Below are positions 58,824-64,000 of a DNA stretch of 64,000 bases, piece after piece (the first letter of the stretch is position 1; every line of letters starts with the position of its first letter). The notes under the pieces were generated by a model. It saw nothing but the letters and a program-made list of their open reading frames with translations, ran no database searches and was not told the origin of the DNA. The stretch is from CAVVXX01 sp963707975 (GTDB taxonomy: Bacteria > Pseudomonadota > Alphaproteobacteria > Micropepsales > Micropepsaceae): NCBI GenBank assembly GCA_963707975.1, contig OY970177.1, positions 1,364,001 through 1,428,000 on the forward strand. Reading direction: 5' to 3'. Made by a program: the position numbers and the translations under genes.

Positions 58824-60335
58824 TTAGGTCGCACTGGTAATAGCACTTCCGCTGAGTTTGCCTTGGGTAAAGGCAGAGGCAAGCTCATGAGTACGAGTGA
58901 ACGCAACCCCGACTTTCTTTCTTATGACAGCCAGTTGACCATCAAGGGATTGAAGTTGATCGCGTAGATCACCGATCATGGCTCGAACCTCGTCAGGCGC
59001 GGTTCCCCCGCTACTAGTCTGTCGCCCGACAACAGTCCTCGGATCAACACAGCTGACGTACTCTTCTCGCGACAACCGAACGCCGTTTGCCTCGAGCCAC
59101 TTCAACACGACATCCGCATCCTGCAATGTGAGGGTATTTGCTTCGAGATGCTGGATGAGGCGGCCCACGATTTGGTAGGCTTCCCGAAATGGCTTTCCGT
59201 AATTCCTCACAAAATGGTTTGCCAATTCTGTGGCGGTAGCGAAACTACGCCAGCAATTATCCTCCGCGCGCTCGGTCTCGACATGCAGAGTGCGTATCTG
59301 TCCGACGAACACTTTTATTGTCGCAATGGTGAGATCAAGAGTCCGCCATACTGGGGGCTTATCTTGCTGTAGATCAGAGCTGTAGCCCATGGCGACAGAT
59401 TTTGTGACGCCCAGGATCTCCATGAGAGCTCCGAATGCGGTCGCAGCTTTTGCTCTGGCAAGTTCAGCCACCACCGCGTTTCGTTTCTGAGGCATGATGG
59501 AACTGCCGGTGGCGTAAGCGTCGGCGATGCGCAAGGTAGAGACCTCAAAGGAACTCCAAATGACGAGCTCCTCAGCCAGGCGTGACAGTTCAGCCATGAG
59601 GATTGCACAGGTGGAGGCGGTTTCGATCATGTAATCGCGCGAACTCGTGGCATCTAGCGCATGGCGCAGAACACCATCGAACCCCAATAAATCGCTTGTC
59701 AATTGGCGGTTAATCGCAAAGGAGGTTCCAGCGAGCGCGCAACTCCCCAGCGGGCAGCGATTGACTGTCTCGAGAGTTTGTTCGATGCGTCTCAGATCGC
59801 GCAACAATGCACTGGCGTGCGCTGAAAGCCAGAATCCAAATGTGATTGGTTGGGCAACTTGGGAATGTGTGTAACCAAGGGTCAAGCTGCCCGCCTGTTC
59901 GTACGCGCAATCAAGCAGCGAACTGATCAACGCTATAAGACCACCGCCAATGTCGAGGAGAGCCTCGCGAACATAAAGGCGACTATCAGTGACCACTTGG
60001 TCATTGCGTGAACGGGCTGTATGAAGGCGGCCGCCCACTTCGAGAGTGAGACGTTCAATAAGTCTCTGCTCGATGTTGATATGTACATCCTCGAGCGCGG
60101 GGTCGAGCTTCATCTGGCCTCGCTCGGCTTCCCCGATCATATTCAACAGTTCCGCGATGATGGTTCGGCCGCAATTGTCGTCGAGGATCTTGCAGGAACA
60201 CAGCATCAAGACGTGGACGATACTTCCCCAGAGATCATGGCGAAGCATGCGCAAGTCCGTCTCCACGCTACCGGTGTAATCAAGCGCGTCAGCGGCCATG
60301 GCGTCCGAAAATCTACTGCCCCAAAGAGCCATCAT
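58824..60335 (-). CDS. argH: Argininosuccinate lyase
   Basis: 503 residues, somewhat longer than usual (about 460). Splits argininosuccinate into arginine and fumarate. 'MALWGSRFSD' N-terminus, 'GRLHTARSRNDQVVTD', 'LGYTHSQVAQPITFGFWLSA' (catalytic His) and the fumarase/lyase signature 'GSSIMPQKRN' (catalytic Ser) are all present. The C-terminal 40 residues beyond the family end are extra. GAGGAG precedes the ATG pair. Last gene of argF-argG-argH; 49 bases after argG. Confidence 0.95.
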   Translation of the reverse strand: MMALWGSRFSDAMAADALDYTGSVETDLRMLRHDLWGSIVHVLMLCSCKILDDNCGRTIIAELLNMIGEAERGQMKLDPALEDVHINIEQRLIERLTLEVGGRLHTARSRNDQVVTDSRLYVREALLDIGGGLIALISSLLDCAYEQAGSLTLGYTHSQVAQPITFGFWLSAHASALLRDLRRIEQTLETVNRCPLGSCALAGTSFAINRQLTSDLLGFDGVLRHALDATSSRDYMIETASTCAILMAELSRLAEELVIWSSFEVSTLRIADAYATGSSIMPQKRNAVVAELARAKAATAFGALMEILGVTKSVAMGYSSDLQQDKPPVWRTLDLTIATIKVFVGQIRTLHVETERAEDNCWRSFATATELANHFVRNYGKPFREAYQIVGRLIQHLEANTLTLQDADVVLKWLEANGVRLSREEYVSCVDPRTVVGRQTSSGGTAPDEVRAMIGDLRDQLQSLDGQLAVIRKKVGVAFTRTHELASAFTQGKLSGSAITSAT

Positions 60336-60384
60336 GCACTCCTCGGTGAGAGAGCAAAAATCTGAACGATTAAAAGAAGGAGGC

Positions 60385-61614
60385 TCATATCTGACCAGCC
60401 CGAGCCAGGGTCTTCGCGTGCAACGTCAGAATGCGCAAGAGGCCTTCAGAGTCTTGGTGGTCGAAGGATCCACCAACTTCCATCGAGCCCGCATCGGTGA
60501 AGAGTGAATGTTGAATATCTGATGCTTCAACGAAGCGAATATTGCCACGATAGAGAAGGACACGAATGGTCCCGGTCATAAGGACAGCGGATCGTGTGAC
60601 AGCGGCCCGTGCCATCTGTGAGCCCACATCTTCCCAATAACCCTGATACAGCTGTCGTCCGAGAAAGGAGGATGCCATTTCGAGCATTTCACGTGCGCGT
60701 CGATCCAAGACTATTTGCATAAGGAACGTATAGGTTGTTCCAAGCAATTCCATAGCGGGGGCTTCATAAACCCCGCGCGATTTCACACCGACGAATCGAT
60801 TTTCAATTAGATGCAGCCCGATGCCAACGGAATGCGAGCCGGCAATACGATTGAGCTTCTTAAATAGCTCGGGCAGCGCGAAAGCCTCTTCATTAACTGC
60901 AACGGGTCGTCCTGCTTCAAAGCGTATGCTCACGAACTCGCCATTCGCAGGCGCCTCCTCGGGCCACACACCCATCTCGGGGCTAACCAGATCCGCTGGC
61001 GAATCAAGAAACTCCAATTTTCCGCCTTCGTGGGTGAGTCCCAGGAGATTGGCGTCCGTCGAATAGGGCCGGTCGCGCGTTGCCTTAATGGGAAGGTCAT
61101 GTTGCTCACAATAGGCGATCATTTGCTGACGACCACCAAATCTGCTTAGGAAGTCCGCATCGCGCCACGGCGCATAGACTTCGATCTCCGGGTCCAGCAT
61201 GGCTGCGATCACCTGAAAGCGCACCTGGTCGTTGCCGCGCCCCGTCGCGCCATGGCTCATAATTTTCAAGTCTCGACGTCGCATTTCATCGACAAGCCCT
61301 CCAACAATGACCCTCCTACCGGCCCCGGTGGTGTTCCAATAGCGACCCTCATAACAAGCTTCCGCTTGAATGATTTCGAGACCCATTTCAGCCATGGCTG
61401 CGAGGAGGGGGAGACGAACGAAGTCCGCAGCCCCGCAAGCTATCATGCGTTGCTTTATCGCGTCGAAGTCCGCTTCATCGGGTTGACCGAGATCGGCGCA
61501 CATACAAATGACTTCGACACCCTGGCTCGTCAGCCAATGGGTGATCGTGCAGCTGTCGAGGCCGCCCGAAGCGGCAAATGCAATCTGCTTCCCGACAAAA
61601 TCGCTGGCCTTCAT
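60385..61614 (-). CDS. argG: Argininosuccinate synthase
   Basis: 409 residues. Joins citrulline and aspartate with ATP. The PP-loop reads 'AFAASGGLDSCTITHWL', where most ArgG have AYSGGLDTS; 'CADLGQPDEADFDAI', 'RYWNTTGAGRRVIVGGLV', 'GNDQVRFQV' and 'YSTDANLLGLTHEGGKLEFL' match the E. coli-like ArgG type. ATG at 61614 with TAGGAG six bases upstream (the frame also has a TTG two codons earlier). Second enzyme gene of the operon. Confidence 0.94.
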   Translation of the reverse strand: MKASDFVGKQIAFAASGGLDSCTITHWLTSQGVEVICMCADLGQPDEADFDAIKQRMIACGAADFVRLPLLAAMAEMGLEIIQAEACYEGRYWNTTGAGRRVIVGGLVDEMRRRDLKIMSHGATGRGNDQVRFQVIAAMLDPEIEVYAPWRDADFLSRFGGRQQMIAYCEQHDLPIKATRDRPYSTDANLLGLTHEGGKLEFLDSPADLVSPEMGVWPEEAPANGEFVSIRFEAGRPVAVNEEAFALPELFKKLNRIAGSHSVGIGLHLIENRFVGVKSRGVYEAPAMELLGTTYTFLMQIVLDRRAREMLEMASSFLGRQLYQGYWEDVGSQMARAAVTRSAVLMTGTIRVLLYRGNIRFVEASDIQHSLFTDAGSMEVGGSFDHQDSEGLLRILTLHAKTLARAGQI

Positions 61615-61780
61615 GCTCAATCTCCTACTGCATCTGACTAAGTAACACGGGCGGGCGGCCGAGAAGAGAGTGCTCTTGCCCGCCAGTTTTCGAGCACTGG
61701 CTGCAAGAGATTACCCATCGAATCAATTGGTCTGCTTTGGATAATCATCGTTTTCATCCAGGAAAGGCCGCAAGGTGGGG

Positions 61781-62746
61781 TCAGCCCATACACCATTCGA
61801 GAATTGCTTTCTGGGCATGGAGACGGTTTTCCGCGCCGTCGAACACAGCCGATTGCGGGCCGTCTATGACGCTGGCAGCCACCTCTTCGCCGCGATGGGC
61901 GGGAAGGCAATGCATGAAAATCGCGTGCCTCGCTGCCTTTTCCATCAAACGCCTGGTAACTTGATAGGGAGCGAGTTTCTGAAACCTTGCGGCCACGGCT
62001 TCCTTGCCGATGGTCTCTTCCTCGGTAATCGACACCCAGGTATCAGTCATCACACAGTCGGCGTTAGCGACAGCCTCGATGGGATCGCGCATGACGCTCA
62101 CGGCAGCACCGTTGTATTTTGCCCACTCTAGCAACTGAGACGGCGGCGCCATGTCTTCCGGGGTCGCCATGCGGAAGCGGCAGCCCAAACGAGCAGCCAC
62201 CTGAATCCAAGAAGTTGCTACATTTGAGTGGGAGCCGCTCCAGGCGATGACGCATTTGGCAATGGACTCGATTTTTTCCTCGACGGTCATGACATCGGAG
62301 AGAGCCTGACAAGGATGGCTCTTGTCAGTAAGGCCGTTGATCACTGGTATACTCGCGTTTTCTGCGAGCTCCCGCAGTTTTGCGTGGGTGCCCGTGCGCA
62401 GCACGATACCATCTACATAACGTGAAAGAACACGTGCCGTGTCTGCGACCGTTTCGCCGTGACCCAACTGAAGATCATAGCCGTTTAGCACCATGGTTTG
62501 CCCACCCAGTTGGCGCATGGCCATGTCAAAGGAAATGCGTGTGCGCGTTGATTGCTTTTCGAAGATCAAAGCAAGCATCTTGCCCTTGAGGGGCTGATCA
62601 GGGTCTGGCGTTCCTCTTGCGAGAGCCGCGCGCGCTTTCTTGCGGCGATGCGCCGCCGTCAGCAGTAATTTGAGATTCGCAGCATTGAAATCGCTAATCT
62701 CCAGGAAGTGCCTTACGCCTCCTCGAGCGGGGACGTAGGCCGTCAT
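61781..62746 (-). CDS. argF: Ornithine carbamoyltransferase
   Basis: 321 residues. Makes citrulline from ornithine and carbamoyl phosphate. Carbamoyl-phosphate site 'EKQSTRTRISFDMA', 'GLTDKSHPCQALSDVMT' (HPCQ) and the ornithine site 'FMHCLPAHRGEEV' are intact. First enzyme gene of the arg operon; the ATG overlaps the stop of a small upstream ORF (ATGA), with GGGAG eight bases before it. 166 bases separate it from argG. Confidence 0.95.
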   Translation of the reverse strand: MTAYVPARGGVRHFLEISDFNAANLKLLLTAAHRRKKARAALARGTPDPDQPLKGKMLALIFEKQSTRTRISFDMAMRQLGGQTMVLNGYDLQLGHGETVADTARVLSRYVDGIVLRTGTHAKLRELAENASIPVINGLTDKSHPCQALSDVMTVEEKIESIAKCVIAWSGSHSNVATSWIQVAARLGCRFRMATPEDMAPPSQLLEWAKYNGAAVSVMRDPIEAVANADCVMTDTWVSITEEETIGKEAVAARFQKLAPYQVTRRLMEKAARHAIFMHCLPAHRGEEVAASVIDGPQSAVFDGAENRLHAQKAILEWCMG

Positions 62747-62904
62747 AACATTTCTCCCGCCACTTGGGCGCTGTCTTGAGTTTGTGTGAGAGGCACCATC
62801 AAGTGGTCGCGTTGGCTCTCACTTGTGATAAACACGCTGTTCGATGCCATTGGACGGTGAGTAGGTGAGCACTCACACGCCTGTTTCGAATTATCAAAGC
62901 ACAT
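62743..62904 (-). CDS. 53-residue ORF translationally coupled to argF
   Basis: MCFDNSKQACECSPTHRPMA followed by 'SNSVFITSESQRDHLMVPLT' and 'QTQDSAQVAGEML'. GGAGG lies five bases before the ATG at 62904, the strongest ribosome-binding site in the operon, and the TGA overlaps the argF ATG. Three cysteines lie in the first 12 residues. It contains only two Arg codons, so it is not a classical arginine-attenuation peptide. No family recognised: a small regulatory or structural protein, or simply a translational enhancer for argF. Confidence 0.55.
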   Translation of the reverse strand: MCFDNSKQACECSPTHRPMASNSVFITSESQRDHLMVPLTQTQDSAQVAGEML

Positions 62905-62974
62905 GTAAACCTCCAATTTGGAAGGCCGCTGTACCATTGGCGACTTTTGGAGGCAGAATGCCCGAAAAATGACA

Positions 62975-62999
62975 AAAGCCGCCTTTGGTGCAGCGGCTT
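62975..62999 (-). terminator. Terminator-like hairpin upstream of the arg operon
   Basis: On the minus strand AAGCCGC-TGCACCAAAG-GCGGCTT followed by TTGTCATTTTT. It lies about 70 bases before the small ORF at 62904. It could be an attenuator of the arg operon, or the terminator of a transcript that starts farther upstream. Confidence 0.5.
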
Positions 63000-63195
63000 C
63001 GGTTCAACGACAAGTGTGCGTGGTCCCTATGCCGCCGGCATTCCTTGGCGGTATCTAATTGTTGCGCGGCGTCGCGCAATGAGACTGAACATTCTCGTCG
63101 TCATAGCGGTGACTATATCTGCGCGTCGGCAAATTACAAGCCCAATGGGCCTTACGGATTTATTGTACTCGCGGATGAGCAATACCCTCAGATTT

Positions 63196-63224
63196 AATGT
63201 CCGCTTATGGCGAAAAGCAGACAC
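63196..63224. repeat. TGTCCGCTT-type palindrome, copy 10
   Basis: AATGTCCGCTT-ATGGCGAA-AAGCAGACA, slightly shortened right arm. Confidence 0.8.
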
Positions 63225-63277
63225 CCACAAAATGCTAGCTAATGCGCTTTATCCGCTAAGCATAATACGCGCGGTCG

Positions 63278-64000
63278 TCAGTGTAACCAAGTCACGCTTA
63301 AACCGATTGTGCGTGGCCTCGGTGGAGTGATTTGCAATATTTTAGCGAAATTAAACGGATTGCCAAACGCGAAGGTGTTGCTTTGATTATTCGTCACGTT
63401 GTTCACAAAGAGCGTCCCGCGCCAGTCACCGTAGTCGAGGCCAAACCGCAGATTTGTGAGATGATAACCACCCATCCTTGGCGACAGGTTCTCATCAAAT
63501 CCGAGGTGAGATGAACCTACATAACTATAATCGAAGCCAATGTATGCGTTAAAAAATGCATTTATTGGGATATCGTAGCGGCCCGATACGCCAAAGCTTA
63601 CATCTGGAGCACCAGGTAGCAAACCTTCAGACGCGACAAGCAATGGATTCGTATGAGACAATTTTGCGTTATTCCAGAAAAAGTTGCCCTGCAGGCTTAG
63701 ATGCTCCAATGGAATCAAAGTAATATCGATCTCGCTTCCAAGATCGCGCACGTTTCCGGCATTCAGAATGAAAAAGGATCCATCGGGTCCAATCTGGTCG
63801 GTCTGAACGTTTGTCCAATCCGCTAGATAGCCTGCTGCATTTAATGTTATCCGCTTATCAAAGAACGTAAGCTTCGAGCCAATTTCATAGTTGCGTAATA
63901 AATCGGAATCGAAAGTATTTTCTCCAGGCTCAGTCGTTCCTGTTGGCCCATCGATATTAATTCCGCCCAGACGGTAGCCTTCGCCGTATTGAGCATAAAA
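63278..64000 (-). CDS. TonB-dependent receptor, C-terminal part (runs off the window)
   Basis: The frame is open from base 64000 down to the TGA at 63278, so about 240 C-terminal residues are seen. Barrel strands and TonB-receptor blocks: 'YAQYGEGYRLGGINIDGPTG', 'NYEIGSKLTFFDKRITLNAA', 'NAGNVRDLGSEIDITLIPLE', 'LTNLRFGLDYGDWRGTLFVN', 'NVTNNQSN' and a final strand 'RTIGLSVTWLH' with a terminal aromatic-type end. This pattern (AGNVRxxGxExD) is common in receptors of alphaproteobacteria for diverse substrates. The plug domain and TonB box lie outside the window. Confidence 0.88.
   Translation of the reverse strand, partial: FYAQYGEGYRLGGINIDGPTGTTEPGENTFDSDLLRNYEIGSKLTFFDKRITLNAAGYLADWTNVQTDQIGPDGSFFILNAGNVRDLGSEIDITLIPLEHLSLQGNFFWNNAKLSHTNPLLVASEGLLPGAPDVSFGVSGRYDIPINAFFNAYIGFDYSYVGSSHLGFDENLSPRMGGYHLTNLRFGLDYGDWRGTLFVNNVTNNQSNTFAFGNPFNFAKILQITPPRPRTIGLSVTWLH

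Larger units (their letters stand above)
62905..63277. other. Intergenic region upstream of the arg operon
   Basis: 373 bases without a supported protein gene. Contains the minus-strand hairpin at 62975-62999 and a TGTCCGCTT-type palindrome (63196-63224). A minus-strand TTG-started frame (63079-62894) runs through the hairpin with clustered Arg codons ('ECRRHRDHAHLSLNRSR'). Confidence 0.5.

Noticed and set aside
58460..58906. 148-codon minus-strand ORF with FGSQADIST-like sequence
   Set aside because: Such peptides are translations of the TGTCCGCTT repeat and are well-known spurious ORFs in alphaproteobacteria.

Overview
The window looks like chromosome of a free-living, respiratory alphaproteobacterium. 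Evidence: a GTTC-N7-GTTC LexA-type box, a CC0125/CC1285-type lipoprotein, FNR/FixK-type boxes, CydP and CydX next to cytochrome bd genes, and the dispersed TGTCCGCTT...AAGCGGACA palindromes common in that class. I cannot fix the genus. No rRNA, tRNA or CRISPR array was seen.

Layout. 1-23.6 kb is GC-rich, densely packed and core-like: a DUF1513 3' end, a 1-Cys peroxiredoxin, homogentisate dioxygenase, a trans-sulfuration-type PLP enzyme, a complete branched-chain 2-oxoacid dehydrogenase operon (E1a, E1b, E2, E3), an S9 peptidase, a class IV aminotransferase/sulfotransferase pair, an acyl-CoA synthetase-GNAT protein, an overlapping operon of beta-CASP nuclease, thymidine phosphorylase-like enzyme and PRPP synthetase, and a four-gene cytochrome bd operon (cydP-cydA-cydB-cydX) whose two smallest genes are only 52 and 33 codons. 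23.6-40 kb is lower in GC: secreted beta-propeller proteins (two large tail-to-tail paralogues), stress-type small membrane proteins, two tandem Crp/Fnr regulators, and small exported Gly/His/repeat-rich proteins. 40-50 kb is a mosaic: an IS3-family element that has truncated a MazG-like gene, an HNH endonuclease gene, secreted proteins of unknown function, gene fragments and several dispersed repeats.

The most notable locus is 52.3-55.7 kb: a Tat-exported HiPIP, a fused monoheme cytochrome/outer-membrane porin resembling the Fe(II) oxidase Cyc2, and a diheme cytochrome c4, in one direction, with a perfect FNR/FixK-type box upstream. Together they would form a path from the cell surface into the periplasm. 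Three perfect and four degenerate boxes of this type lie between 34.8 and 53.3 kb, suggesting an oxygen- or redox-controlled block.

56.4-58.7 kb is an SOS locus: an SRAP/YedK protein and a Y-family polymerase diverge around a perfect LexA-type box. 58.8-62.9 kb is an argF-argG-argH operon preceded by a translationally coupled small ORF and a terminator-like hairpin. The window ends inside a TonB-dependent receptor gene.

Two repeat compartments are visible: CTCCCCC/GGGGGAG palindromes occur only in the left part (one sits in frame inside the E2 gene), and TGTCCGCTT palindromes occur only right of 23.9 kb.
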